Shown here: in pieces, positions 51,853 through 60,606 of the stretch
Numbering within the stretch: position 1 is the first letter of the stretch
Layout: each line of letters begins with the position of its first letter
Source: an uncultured Pseudomonadota bacterium
GTDB taxonomy: Bacteria; Pseudomonadota; Alphaproteobacteria; Rs-D84
Reading direction: 5' to 3'
NCBI GenBank assembly: GCA_902801125.1
Contig: CADCGT010000003.1
Location: 1 to 64,000, forward strand
DNA: 64,000 bases
Position numbers and translations under genes: made by a program
The notes under the pieces: generated by a model
Databases searched by the model: none
Told to the model about the DNA's origin: nothing
What the model saw: the letters and a program-made list of their open reading frames with translations, nothing else

Positions 51853-52527
51853 TTATTTTGCATCGATATGCAGGCCTGGACCCTGGGTCGTTGCAACCGC
51901 AATACCCAAAATGTATTGGCCTTTGGACGATGCCGGTTTAACCTTTTTCAATTGTTCAACCAATGCATTTGCATTTTCAACCAATTTTTCGGTTGAAAAC
52001 GACATTTTACCAATACCGGCATGAATGATACCATTCTTTTCGGCACGATATTCAATTTGGCCCGCCTTGGCATTGGCAACCGCCGCCGCGACATCGTTTG
52101 TCACCGTTCCCAATTTCGGATTCGGCATCAAACCTTTTGGCCCCAAGACACGTGCAACCTTGGACATTTTCGGCATCATATCCGGTGTCGCAATTACACG
52201 GTCAAAATCGATTTGGCCGGCGGCAACTTTTTCAATCAAATCTTCGCCACCAATGACATCCGCGCCCGCCTTTTTGGCTTCTTCGGTTTTGTCATTTGTA
52301 AAGACCGCAACGCGAACCTTTTTGCCCGTGCCGTTCGGCAAAGACAACATTCCGCGGATATTTTGATCGGCCTTGGTCACATCGATAGACAGACGAATTG
52401 CGATTTCCAATGTTTCATCAAATTTTTTGGACGCATATGGACGCAACGCTTCAATTGCATCGGCAAAAGAATATGTTTTTGCGGTATCCAAATCGGCCCA
52501 TGTTTTTTGTCTTTTTGTAATTTTCAT
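51853..52527 (-). CDS. rplA: Ribosomal protein L1
   Basis: 224 residues. Binds the L1 stalk of 23S rRNA and can repress its own mRNA. The L1 signature region (IRGMLSLPNGTGKKVRVAVF; GKLGTVTNDVAAAVANAKAGQIEYRAEKNGIIHAGIGK) is intact, and the C-terminus AVATTQGPGLHIDAK is standard. Starts after GAGGAATAAGCC, four bases from the rplK stop. Confidence 0.98.
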   Translation of the reverse strand: MKITKRQKTWADLDTAKTYSFADAIEALRPYASKKFDETLEIAIRLSIDVTKADQNIRGMLSLPNGTGKKVRVAVFTNDKTEEAKKAGADVIGGEDLIEKVAAGQIDFDRVIATPDMMPKMSKVARVLGPKGLMPNPKLGTVTNDVAAAVANAKAGQIEYRAEKNGIIHAGIGKMSFSTEKLVENANALVEQLKKVKPASSKGQYILGIAVATTQGPGLHIDAK

Positions 52528-52530
52528 GGC

Positions 52531-52962
52531 TTATTCCTCCACCTTGACGCCCATTGAACGGCATTGACCCGCAACGATATTCATCGCAGATTCAACGGTA
52601 GAGCAATTCAAATCCGGCATTTTGTTTTCCGCAATTTCTTTAATCTGGGCCTTGGTCAATGTGCCAATAAAATCACGACCCGGTTTATGCGAACCAATTT
52701 TTACCTTTAACGCCTTTTTGATATAGTAAGAAACCGGCGGCAATTTCATAACAAATTCGAAACTGCGGTCTGTATAGACGGTAATAATGCACGGAATCGG
52801 CATACCCGGTTCTTTGTCAGACGTTTTATCGTTAAACTGTTTACAGAATTCGGCGATATTCACACCCGCCGCACCCAACGCCGGCCCAATTGGTGGCGCA
52901 GGATTTGCCTGTTTTGCGGGGACAACCAATTTTACAATCCCCTTCAACTCTTTCTTTGCCAT
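52531..52962 (-). CDS. rplK: Ribosomal protein L11
   Basis: 143 residues. GTPase-centre protein. Blocks PAKQANPAPPIGPALGAAGVNIAEFCKQFND and the C-terminal RNA-binding half (SHKPGRDFIGTLTKAQIKEIAENKMPDLN) are intact. Starts after AAAAGGATGAAAA. Confidence 0.98.
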   Translation of the reverse strand: MAKKELKGIVKLVVPAKQANPAPPIGPALGAAGVNIAEFCKQFNDKTSDKEPGMPIPCIITVYTDRSFEFVMKLPPVSYYIKKALKVKIGSHKPGRDFIGTLTKAQIKEIAENKMPDLNCSTVESAMNIVAGQCRSMGVKVEE

Positions 52963-53067
52963 TTTTCATCCTTTTGTTGTTTTTGGATTCGTGGTTCGAT
53001 GTGGCGCATCTTCCACGATGTTTTGTTTTGCGTGCCTTGCACACGCCCGCCGATTTTTCAAAACCGG

Positions 53068-53601
53068 TTAAACCCTTTCGACCTGTTCGAAATCAAGACT
53101 TACACTTGTTTCGCGGCCAAATACCAAAATTGTGACGGTCATTTTCTGTTTTACGTTATCAACATCCGATACAACACCATTGAAATTTGCAAACGGCCCA
53201 TCGATAACATGAACTTCCTGGCCTACTTCGTAAACCATGTCGTCTGGGACGGTGCTGCCCTCTTCTACCTGTTTAAGCAGGCGACGGGCTTCTTCCTCGC
53301 TTACCGCGACGGGTTTTTGACGCGCGCCAAGGAACATTACAACCTGGGGCATCAATTTTACCAACGAAAATGTTTCATTATTCATAACCATTTGAACAAC
53401 GATATAGCCCGGGAAAAATTTCTTTTCGGTTTTAACGCGTTTACCAGCCTTGATTTCCGTCACTTCGCGGGTTGGAACCAAAATTTCGCCAAAATACGCA
53501 TTCAGACGGCGTTTATCAATTTGTTCGCGCAGATTGCGCGCAACCTTGTCTTCGCAACCCGTATGAACATTTACAACAAACCATTGCATTTTATCTTCCA
53601 T
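53068..53601 (-). CDS. nusG: Transcription antitermination/elongation factor NusG
   Basis: 177 residues from the ATG at 53601 (AAAGGAAATAATA ahead). NGN domain (MQWFVVNVHTGCEDKVARNL; FFPGYIVVQMVMNNETFSLVKLMPQVVMFLG) and KOW domain (GQEVHVIDGPFANFNGVVSDVD) are present. Couples RNA polymerase with Rho and the ribosome. A basal start at residue 5 (MQWF) is possible. Confidence 0.97.
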   Translation of the reverse strand: MEDKMQWFVVNVHTGCEDKVARNLREQIDKRRLNAYFGEILVPTREVTEIKAGKRVKTEKKFFPGYIVVQMVMNNETFSLVKLMPQVVMFLGARQKPVAVSEEEARRLLKQVEEGSTVPDDMVYEVGQEVHVIDGPFANFNGVVSDVDNVKQKMTVTILVFGRETSVSLDFEQVERV

Positions 53602-53628
53602 TATTATTTCCTTTGGCAAATATTTTGT

Positions 53629-53808
53629 TTAGAAAATCCACCCAACAAGCGCGTTTAAAATACTGTCCACCACAAAGAAGAACAGCGCCGCAATTCCCGA
53701 AAACACCAGAATCATTATGGTTGCGCGAATAACATCGGCACGCGTCGGCCAAACAATTTTAAACCATTCCGCGCGGACACCACGTATAAAATCCATTATT
53801 TTTTTCAT
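53629..53808 (-). CDS. secE: Preprotein translocase subunit SecE
   Basis: 59 residues, too short for a long-ORF search. One amphipathic helix with the conserved RGVRAEWFKIVWPTRADV, then a single membrane span (IMILVFSGIAALFFFVVDSIL). Part of the SecYEG channel. Position between tRNA-Trp and nusG is the conserved one. An ATG four codons in is an alternative start. Confidence 0.95.
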   Translation of the reverse strand: MKKIMDFIRGVRAEWFKIVWPTRADVIRATIMILVFSGIAALFFFVVDSILNALVGWIF

Positions 53809-53868
53809 TGACGCACCAATTCCCTTTGTTTATTTCAAACATTCGGCATGCCACCCGCACCAAATTTA

Positions 53869-53942
53869 TGGCAGGGGCAGAAGGAATCGAACCCTCATCT
53901 GCGGTTTTGGAGACCGATGTTCTACCATTGAACCATGCCCCT
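53869..53942 (-). tRNA. tRNA-Trp (anticodon CCA)
   Basis: Acceptor AGGGGCA pairs with TGCCCCT, anticodon loop CTCCAAA carries CCA, T-arm GGTTCGATTCC and encoded CCA are present. It precedes secE-nusG, the alphaproteobacterial arrangement. Confidence 0.96.
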
Positions 53943-54007
53943 GAATCCACGACAAACCCACGCATTTCTGCGTTTTTGGTCCGAACGCACACCCAATATT
54001 CCGGTCA

Positions 54008-54072
54008 AGATTAGCACACTTTATCGGAAAATCAAGCGCAAATATTATAAATATTTTGTAAATGTCGCGCAA
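54008..54072 (-). promoter_or_regulatory. Tandem promoters for tRNA-Trp and the secE-nusG-rpl cluster
   Basis: Distal: TTGCGC (54072-54067), 17-base spacer, TATAAT (54049-54044). Proximal: TTGATT (54035-54030), 16-base spacer, TAATCT (54013-54008). Both point toward tRNA-Trp. Confidence 0.65.
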
Positions 54073-54082
54073 GTGTTTTTTT

Positions 54083-54180
54083 AGTGGTTGGGGGTTAGTC
54101 CGTCCCGGCACCGTTTGGTGCCGCGGCCGCGACGGGTGTTAGTTCCGTCTGCGCTATCGCTCCGTCGCGACAAGGGTTAG
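54083..54180. repeat. TTAGTG-unit intergenic repeat, copy G, with GC-rich hairpin modules
   Basis: TTTAGTGGTTGGGGGTTAGTC, then CCGTCCCGGCACC ... GGTGCCG and CGCGACGG (about 54107-54137), GTGTTAGTTCCGTC, a second CCGTC...CGACAAGG part, and GGGTTAGTGATTG. It shares the CCGTC..CGACGGGTGTTAGT module with copy A. Confidence 0.75.
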
Positions 54181-54189
54181 TGATTGTTG

Positions 54190-54343
54190 AACCCCGCGGG
54201 ATTCCGCGGGTTTTACGCGTAAAAAAACCAAGGTTTAAAGTCAACACTTTTTTTCAAAAAATCAAAATTTTGTTTTTTACTAAAATCAAAGTGTTAGCAA
54301 TTTCCGATTTTTTCAAAACCAAAGCGTAAAAAAACCTTGGTTT
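54190..54343 (+). other. Structured leader of paralogue 3
   Basis: AACCC(C)GCGG/CCGCGGGTT hairpin (about 54190-54213) followed by TTTTA, then two nested long-range stems: AACCAAGG (54227-54234) with CCTTGGTT (54335-54342), and AACACTTT (54243-54250) with AAAGTGTT (54289-54296). The sequence GCGTAAAAAAACC occurs at both 54217 and 54324. No terminator overlap like those of paralogues 1 and 2 is seen. Apart from repeat copy G, the promoters and this, I see nothing in 53943-54381. Confidence 0.4.
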
Positions 54344-54381
54344 ATTGTACACTTTTTATACAGGAAAATGGGAGAAATATT

Positions 54382-55701
54382 ATGAAACAAGCATTATTCA
54401 TTGGTGCAATTGCATCGGTTTTTGCCACAAACGCGTACGCGAATAATATTGTTACATCAAAAACATACGTTGATAACCGCGACAATTTAAAGGTCGATAT
54501 TGCCCAAGGTGTCGGCACAAACAACGCAAATGTTGGTAAAACTTTGGTTGTAAATTCACAGGGAAATTTGGAATTGGGTACGCCATCCGCGGGAAATTAT
54601 GTGGAAGATTCTATAACCGACGGTGTGACAACCAAGGCCCCATCCGAAAACGCCGTGCACGATGCATTGGCGGATAAACAGGACACAATCACAACCGCAG
54701 AGGTGGAGTTTGATGACCAAGGTAATACCGCCTCAGTACCCGCGCTTTTATCATATGATTCAACAAACGATCTAACTGGTAATCAAATTGGCTTTTTGGA
54801 TCTGGCAACATATGTCGATCTAAATTCTGGTTTTGACGAATTACCAGATAATTTAGTTCCGAGTGTGGGATTAATGGATACTATGCTAGGAGACATTTGG
54901 CGACAAGTGGATTTAAAACAAAACCGGCAAATTGGTGCATCGCCGGTTGGTAATGCAAATTCCACCGATGCAGGCAAAGTTTTGGTTGTTGGTAATGATG
55001 GTAAGATAGCAATGGGAACAACAATGCCCGATACATCAAATTTCCAAACCAAAATCCCGGCAACCGAATGGCAAGACGGGAGGGCGAATCCTATTCCAGG
55101 TGTTGTTATATCAACCGACACCGATGGCGTGGTGGAACAAAGAATGATATTGGATAAAACACAAGATATACGAGACAATTCTATTGATAACTTAGTTAAA
55201 AACGGTGAGGATGTTTTCGACATTGCGTATGATATACACGATGATTCAGTGACTGCTGATGATGTGAACGCAGCGGTGCCAACAACAACAATGACAGTTG
55301 CAATTGCCAACGCCGCCGCAAAACCAAAACAAAATCGGCAAATTGGTGCGGCCCCGGTTGGTAATGCAAATTCCACCGACGCAGGTAAGGTCTTGGTTGT
55401 TGGAAATGATGGTAAGATAGCAATGGGAACAACATCGGCAACGGGTTCATATCAACCATATACCGCCACCGCCAACCAAATCTCTGGGGCGAACGGCACA
55501 TGGAAATCTTTGGGAACAACATTGGATACCACCGACGCAACAAACTATGATGCGGACAATGCAGTCAAAGCCAGTGTAATCGTTACCGCAATGAATACAA
55601 AACAAACCAAAAAAACCTGTGCGGGGTGGTTGGATGGAACAACCGTGGCCGATGCAACACACACCGATGCAAACTGTGTCTTGTGGAATTTACCGGATTA
55701 A
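54382..55701 (+). CDS. Exported YVD/WLD-motif protein, paralogue 3, with internal repeats
   Basis: 439 residues from the ATG at 54382 (GGGAGAAATATT ahead). A signal peptide ends at NAYAN; the mature start is SKTYVDNRDNLKVDI and the C-terminus TCAGWLDGTTVADATHTDANCVLWNLP. In between, a ~36-residue module (KQNRQIGA, PVGNANSTDAGKVLVVGNDG, KIAMGTT) is present twice, about 137 residues apart, with a weaker third copy near the start (NNANVGKTLVVNSQGNLELGTP). The Asn/Asp/Thr/Gly-rich, cysteine-poor body resembles a fibre- or stalk-like beta structure. It stands just ahead of the VirB8-9-10 genes, with a palindromic element between. No function known. Confidence 0.82.
   Translation: MKQALFIGAIASVFATNAYANNIVTSKTYVDNRDNLKVDIAQGVGTNNANVGKTLVVNSQGNLELGTPSAGNYVEDSITDGVTTKAPSENAVHDALADKQDTITTAEVEFDDQGNTASVPALLSYDSTNDLTGNQIGFLDLATYVDLNSGFDELPDNLVPSVGLMDTMLGDIWRQVDLKQNRQIGASPVGNANSTDAGKVLVVGNDGKIAMGTTMPDTSNFQTKIPATEWQDGRANPIPGVVISTDTDGVVEQRMILDKTQDIRDNSIDNLVKNGEDVFDIAYDIHDDSVTADDVNAAVPTTTMTVAIANAAAKPKQNRQIGAAPVGNANSTDAGKVLVVGNDGKIAMGTTSATGSYQPYTATANQISGANGTWKSLGTTLDTTDATNYDADNAVKASVIVTAMNTKQTKKTCAGWLDGTTVADATHTDANCVLWNLPD
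54914..55023. repeat. Internal direct repeat, copy 1
   Basis: About 110 bases encoding the KQNRQIGA-to-MGTT module; matches 55326..55434 at all but about ten positions, mostly third-codon changes. Confidence 0.85.
55326..55434. repeat. Internal direct repeat, copy 2
   Basis: Second copy of the module at 54914..55023. Mostly silent differences indicate selection on the protein sequence or recent duplication. Confidence 0.85.
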
Positions 55702-55706
55702 TACAG

Positions 55707-55784
55707 TCGTCATCCCGGCGAATGCCGGGATCTTTTCAGTTTCGCCGTGAATCAAATAGATCCCGTGTCAAGCACGGGATGACG
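55707..55784. repeat. GTCATCCCGG palindromic element (double hairpin)
   Basis: CATCCCGGC, GAAT, GCCGGGATC then, 27 bases later, GATCCCGTG, TCAA, GCACGGGATG; the outer arms CGTCATCCCG/CGGGATGACG are also inverted. Such REP-like elements are common in alphaproteobacteria and other proteobacteria. It may stabilise the 3' end of the upstream message. Confidence 0.75.
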
Positions 55785-55831
55785 ATAAAAAATATGCCAT
55801 AAAAAATATAAAAAATAACGCAAAAAAACAC

Positions 55832-55861
55832 TTGCATTGGGTATAAATATTTTTCTACAAT
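55832..55861 (+). promoter_or_regulatory. Promoter of the VirB8-9-10 operon
   Basis: TTGCAT (55832-55837), 18-base spacer, TACAAT (55856-55861); leader of about 20 bases to the GTG. Confidence 0.55.
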
Positions 55862-55888
55862 CGTTTTAAGTAAAGGGAGAATTGTGCC

Positions 55889-56545
55889 GTGCAAAACCGC
55901 ATAGAACCGCCTGTTTTATTATCAAGATTGTTGGTATTCGTGTTCGCCGGGGCCGTCGTGGTGACGTTTGTTATGTTTATGACATTGGGAAAAATGTTCC
56001 CGCTGAACCGGCCAGAGGTGTTCTTTATCACGACAAAACCAGAAAACGCATCGGTTATTCAAATAAACGAATTGCCACCGGATAATCAGAACCTGGACCT
56101 GTATAAACAGGCGTTCGTTATGGAATATGTTCGGGCGCGCAACGAAATTGAACAAAATTTGTCCATTATGCGACAAAAATGGGGGTCTGCCGATGGGGTT
56201 ATCGCCGCGTGGTCCACGCCGGATGTATATAATGCGTTTCGCAAAACGGGACTTTACACCGCGATTATCCAAGATTACCCAGATTTCGCATTTGAATGTA
56301 ATGTGAATTTCCGCGGACGGCCAATGCAATTAAAACAAAATCTGTATACTGTGAAATTTGAATATTATTGTTCAGATAACAATGGACAAACCGATACAAA
56401 AGATTATACAATCAACGTCGGTGTCACAATGGACGATGCCGCCAAGATAAAATGGACGGAACGTTTGAACAATCCATTGGGCGTGCGGGTTTCGGAATAT
56501 GTGGTTGATGGCGGCGCCGACCCGTTGGACACGGTGTATAAATAG
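55889..56545 (+). CDS. virB8: VirB8-like type IV secretion inner-membrane protein
   Basis: 218 residues from a GTG (AAAGGGAG ahead). A short cytoplasmic N-terminus and one membrane span (about 12-34) precede a periplasmic NTF2-like domain: KQAFVMEYVRARNEIEQN, a strand-rich core, and the VirB8 hallmark NPLGVRVSEYVVDGG at the end. It bridges the inner-membrane complex and the outer core in type IV secretion or conjugation systems. DotI of the type IVB system has the same fold, so the subtype is not settled. First of three co-transcribed genes. Confidence 0.85.
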   Translation: MQNRIEPPVLLSRLLVFVFAGAVVVTFVMFMTLGKMFPLNRPEVFFITTKPENASVIQINELPPDNQNLDLYKQAFVMEYVRARNEIEQNLSIMRQKWGSADGVIAAWSTPDVYNAFRKTGLYTAIIQDYPDFAFECNVNFRGRPMQLKQNLYTVKFEYYCSDNNGQTDTKDYTINVGVTMDDAAKIKWTERLNNPLGVRVSEYVVDGGADPLDTVYK

Positions 56546-56581
56546 GTTTTATATACAATTGAAAGGCAAGGAAAAGAAAAC

Positions 56582-58147
56582 ATGAAAATATTAAAATTAC
56601 TTGGTGGAAATATTTCTTTAATCGGCGCACTGTGTGTCGGCGTTGTGTTTAATGCGCACGCCACAAATTACGGTGTCCAGGCCGCATGGGACAACCCAAA
56701 CGCAAACATGGCATCGGGCAGTATTAAACCCGGCTATGCGCAATTGTCGTGGGATGCGGGAACGGTGTTGCCGATAAAGTTGCGTAACACTATGGTGACA
56801 ATGGTAAATTTGCCCGTTGGCGAACAGATAGAAGAAGCCGTTGTCGGTAATGATGGTTATTTTACAATAGAGGCAACCCAGGGCGGTCGCACAATGTATA
56901 TCACACCGGCACCCGATAATATGGGGTCTGATACCAACCTTATTGTGACGGGAAAATCGGGAAATGTTTATACATTCTATCTGCGCAGTGAACCGGCAAA
57001 CGCGTCGGAAATTACATATTCCCAGGTTGATGTCGTCCTTGACGGTGGCGCACGGTTGCCGGCAAATATGGCGGTGGCGTCGGCACCGGGTGGCGGTTCA
57101 ATGAATTCTATTTTCAAAAAGACGCCGGCAAAAAGTGGCACGATTGGCGTTGACGGCGAAGATTATGATTGGATTAAAACAATGAAAATTGACCCGTCCG
57201 AATTCCGATTCGATTTAGATATATTTGTCCCAAACCCAGACGATTATGTTATTGCACCGGAACGCGTGTGGCGTGACCGCGTGTTCACATACATTGATTT
57301 CGGGGACAAGGTTATTTCTATGACGCAACGACCGGTCGTGTCGTTATTGGTCGAAGGTGGCGAATCGCCTGTTGGGTTCCGCACCGATGGCGAAGACGGA
57401 CGGTTGCTTATTGTCGAAGCCGTGGGCGATATGGTCCTGCGCAGTGGGCAACGAATCGTATGTATCAAAAAACGTTCTAAACCGTTCCTTATTGCGGACA
57501 CCGCAAGTGTTATGGCCTTGGCCGAGGCGAATGTTGCGCAAAGCATGTTGTCGGGGCAATCGCTGAATAATGTCCTGTACACCGCGGACCAGGTTGCAAT
57601 TCAGAACGGATACGGTAATTACACAACGACACCGATGTATATAAACAATGTGCCAAATACGCCGGCATCGGGCGGAATACAAATGAGTGTGCCGGGCGCG
57701 GCGGGTGATGCAATGATGTTGAACATGTATGGAAATCAACCGACGGGTGGCGGGTCATCAAACGGCCTGTCGATGTTGCCAACGGCGCGCGACACCGCGG
57801 GTTCGTATTTGCCGTCTTCGAACATACCACTTATTACCACCAACCAAGGCGGGGTTGCGGTTGAATTAAAATCAGACACCAGTGTCAAGGCCTTGGATGA
57901 TTATTGGGCCGGTTTAATGGCACGTTTTAGTGGTAATGATGGTCAAGGTTTACTGACCAAATATCGTGACAGTGTGTTCTATGCCGTTGACGAACAAGGT
58001 GTCGGTGAATTGGGTGCAACGTCCAAGGCCGCACGCCTTTATCGGTTGCGCATTGGCCCAATGCCAGATATCGACACCGCACAAAAACTTTGTGACCAAT
58101 TGTTGAAATTTAGTGGCGCAAGTTGCACAGTCGTCAGAGTCCAATAA
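56582..58147 (+). CDS. virB9: VirB9-like outer-core protein with C-terminal SPOR-like domain
   Basis: 521 residues, about twice an ordinary VirB9. A signal peptide ends at NAHAT. The VirB9/TrbG N-terminal part (PVGEQIEEAVVGNDGYF; TMYITPAPDN, TNLIVTGKSGNVYTFYLRS) and the C-terminal part (RVWRDRVFTYIDFGDKVISMTQRPVVSLLVEGGESPVGFRTDG ... VLRSGQRIVCI, split here) are recognisable (about 25-310). A long Gly/Met/Asn-rich linker leads to a final ~40 residues (LYRLRIGPMPDIDTAQKLCDQ...) that resemble a SPOR domain, which binds peptidoglycan denuded of stem peptides. It should form the outer-membrane ring with VirB7/VirB10. Starts after AAGGAAAAGAAAAC. Confidence 0.82.
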   Translation: MKILKLLGGNISLIGALCVGVVFNAHATNYGVQAAWDNPNANMASGSIKPGYAQLSWDAGTVLPIKLRNTMVTMVNLPVGEQIEEAVVGNDGYFTIEATQGGRTMYITPAPDNMGSDTNLIVTGKSGNVYTFYLRSEPANASEITYSQVDVVLDGGARLPANMAVASAPGGGSMNSIFKKTPAKSGTIGVDGEDYDWIKTMKIDPSEFRFDLDIFVPNPDDYVIAPERVWRDRVFTYIDFGDKVISMTQRPVVSLLVEGGESPVGFRTDGEDGRLLIVEAVGDMVLRSGQRIVCIKKRSKPFLIADTASVMALAEANVAQSMLSGQSLNNVLYTADQVAIQNGYGNYTTTPMYINNVPNTPASGGIQMSVPGAAGDAMMLNMYGNQPTGGGSSNGLSMLPTARDTAGSYLPSSNIPLITTNQGGVAVELKSDTSVKALDDYWAGLMARFSGNDGQGLLTKYRDSVFYAVDEQGVGELGATSKAARLYRLRIGPMPDIDTAQKLCDQLLKFSGASCTVVRVQ

Positions 58148-58173
58148 CACATAAAATCATAACGGCGGGTAAT

Positions 58174-60588
58174 ATGAGCAAAATCGGTGAACAATTTTCA
58201 GAATTTCGTAAAAGCACACCAAAGTATATTCAATGGATACTGTTGATTGCGGCGATTGTGATTGTGGTGGTTCTGTTGATACTGTTGGTTGGTGGGCGCA
58301 AGGCACAACGCGTCACGATTGACCCCAATTCTTTGCCCCCAACGCCGGAATTAGTTATCAAACCGGACGAACCAATCGATTGGTCGGACACCGTTGTCGG
58401 TGATGTTCGCGAAGCCGAATTTACCGTTTATGCGAACACGCGGGTCCAGGTGACAAATATTGTCGTGCGCGTAGAAGGCGACACCAACAAGGCCGTCGGA
58501 ATTTCTGCAACCGAAACATGCAAAAACGATTCGACAATCATAGATGCAAATACACCATGCACCATCAATATAAAATTCCAACCAGAACACGAAATAAGAA
58601 CAACTGACGCAAATGTCGCCATCACGTGGAGTGCATTTGAAACCGGTGCCACGGTTGATAATCCAAATGCAATAACACTGGTTATTGGGGCGCGCGAAAA
58701 ACCGATATCACGCGCCGATGCACCGGCACCCGTGATTCCAGAACCCGAACCGGAACCCGAACCGGAATATAATGAATACGACAATTTTACAAATAATTCA
58801 GATTTCCAAGAAGATTTGAATAACATTGCGGCACCAATAAACTTTAACGACGCGACGTATAATGCGCCGACGCCCGCCGCACCGCGCAATGTGTTCCGTA
58901 ATAACTGTTCAGAATTTGCTTTCCCGGCGTATAACACCGCGGGTATTCAATCGGGCTGGATTAAACCAATGGGTGGCGCGTATTATTATCATCCGTTTTC
59001 TGATACGAACTGTGACACGCCGACGGGAATGTATAACGCCGAAACCGGATACATTATGGACATAAATAATCCGTCGCGAAAAATCGGGTCTGATTCGGAA
59101 CATGTGCGGTTTGTCGCGATGGAACGCATTCCGCAATTAAGTGGCGGTTCAACGCGTCGCACCATTGTCCGCGCCGAACAATTGACGGATATGGATGGTT
59201 TGGCGTCCCTTTTATCAAGCAAATCTAATCGTCCTTTGGGTATACAATTGAAACCGCGCAAGCCGTCGAATGAATTTAGCGGGTACGACAACGAACCGGG
59301 CGTTGTTGCCACACGTCCCTATGACCGCAGTTTTGTTCTGCGTCAATATAAACCGATTCCGGCAACAATTGTATCGGATATTCAGGCGGATTCTAAATTA
59401 TTGGAAAGTGGGTTGCCGGTGCGTGCAACGGTTGACCGCAATGTATATTCTGACAACGGGCGCACGGTTATTATTCCAACCGGAACATTGATGTTGGGTT
59501 ATGTGACGGGTGAATTGCCCGGCCCATACAAGGCGGTTGGTCGTATGCAAATAAAATGGTATCAATTTATTCGTCCCGACGGTGTGGAATTTAATTTTGA
59601 TAAAGACAAACAACCATTTGCCGCCGATTCCCAGGGCCGCAAGGGCGTTCCCGGCCACGGCAGTACGGATTACCTGCAACAATTTGTTATGCCGTTGTTG
59701 ACGGCGATTGTTCCGGCGGCGGTAAATATGATTGCACCGATATCGGACGCATTTGTAAACCAAATTGATTTAGATAATAACACCGTTGTGCAAAGCGGGA
59801 CCGTGCGTTCGTCCGAATTGGCGAAAAATGAAATTATTACTGCATGGAATAATGTTGCAACAAAATTATTGGTGGATTTGATGGACAATACCACACCACC
59901 GTTTTCAATTGCCGCCGGCACGCGTATCACCGTATTTTCACCGGTTGATTTATTTGTGACATGTGGCAAAGAAGATGGTGATACCCGCAGATGTGCGATA
60001 TTAGAATATGCCAAGCCAAAGCGCGAAGGTAAAAAAGATAACTTTACAGAAACCAGCCCGGACAAAACCGAAGAACTTATTGGTCAGGTTCGTTCAATGT
60101 TGCAGGCAAATATTAGTGAATTTTGTATCGATGTCACCGATGCAAACGGTAAAAAAACCGGTGCAAAAATGGCCGATACTGCACAAAGACCGACAATGGA
60201 ACAACGCGGGTACAGTTTTTCGACTGTTGATTTCTATTGTCGTTCAATGGGAACATACGATGCAATAAACAATGCAAAGCAAAAGGCGGTGTTTGAAAAT
60301 CAACAGCAACAGATGGAAAACAAAACACCCCAGGGTTCGCAAGAATACAACGAACAGGTTTTGGGATTAAAGTATAACGAAGATGGTTCTATACAAAATC
60401 CGTTCAAGAAAACCGCGTCTGCGGCACCCGCCCCGGCAACGGAAGTTTCTGTTGTCACATGTGATGGTGGCGCGAACCCAGATGCAAATGGATGCTGTCC
60501 GGGGGAAACATATACCGATATGGGCGATGCAGGATTTAATTGCTGTCCAGATGCGGGGGGCGATTGTTTCCCACCGATAGAGTTATAA
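58174..60588 (+). CDS. virB10: VirB10-like type IV secretion core protein with cysteine-rich tail
   Basis: 804 residues from the ATG at 58174. One inner-membrane span (about 21-40), then an Ig-like region (about 60-170, TVYANTRVQVTNIVVRVE), an EPEPEPEPEY linker (near 190), and the VirB10/TrbI domain (about 410-640) with VRATVDRNVYSDNGRTVIIPTG and the later hydrophobic AHAl-like antenna helix (QQFVMPLLTAIVPAAVNMIAPI, shown in part). The C-terminus carries CDGGANPDANGCCPGETYTD and CCPDAGGDC, two clustered Cys motifs not usual in VirB10. It spans both membranes and gates the outer pore. DotG shares the fold. A terminator follows. Confidence 0.83.
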   Translation: MSKIGEQFSEFRKSTPKYIQWILLIAAIVIVVVLLILLVGGRKAQRVTIDPNSLPPTPELVIKPDEPIDWSDTVVGDVREAEFTVYANTRVQVTNIVVRVEGDTNKAVGISATETCKNDSTIIDANTPCTINIKFQPEHEIRTTDANVAITWSAFETGATVDNPNAITLVIGAREKPISRADAPAPVIPEPEPEPEPEYNEYDNFTNNSDFQEDLNNIAAPINFNDATYNAPTPAAPRNVFRNNCSEFAFPAYNTAGIQSGWIKPMGGAYYYHPFSDTNCDTPTGMYNAETGYIMDINNPSRKIGSDSEHVRFVAMERIPQLSGGSTRRTIVRAEQLTDMDGLASLLSSKSNRPLGIQLKPRKPSNEFSGYDNEPGVVATRPYDRSFVLRQYKPIPATIVSDIQADSKLLESGLPVRATVDRNVYSDNGRTVIIPTGTLMLGYVTGELPGPYKAVGRMQIKWYQFIRPDGVEFNFDKDKQPFAADSQGRKGVPGHGSTDYLQQFVMPLLTAIVPAAVNMIAPISDAFVNQIDLDNNTVVQSGTVRSSELAKNEIITAWNNVATKLLVDLMDNTTPPFSIAAGTRITVFSPVDLFVTCGKEDGDTRRCAILEYAKPKREGKKDNFTETSPDKTEELIGQVRSMLQANISEFCIDVTDANGKKTGAKMADTAQRPTMEQRGYSFSTVDFYCRSMGTYDAINNAKQKAVFENQQQQMENKTPQGSQEYNEQVLGLKYNEDGSIQNPFKKTASAAPAPATEVSVVTCDGGANPDANGCCPGETYTDMGDAGFNCCPDAGGDCFPPIEL

Positions 60589-60606
60589 CAACCCGTTAAA
60601 CAATTG

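Noticed and set aside
55889..60588. Dot/Icm type IVB (DotI-DotH-DotG)
   Set aside because: The order would fit too, but NPLGVRVSEYVVD (VirB8) and the TrbG/VirB9 and TrbI/VirB10 patterns favour the VirB type; not fully excluded.
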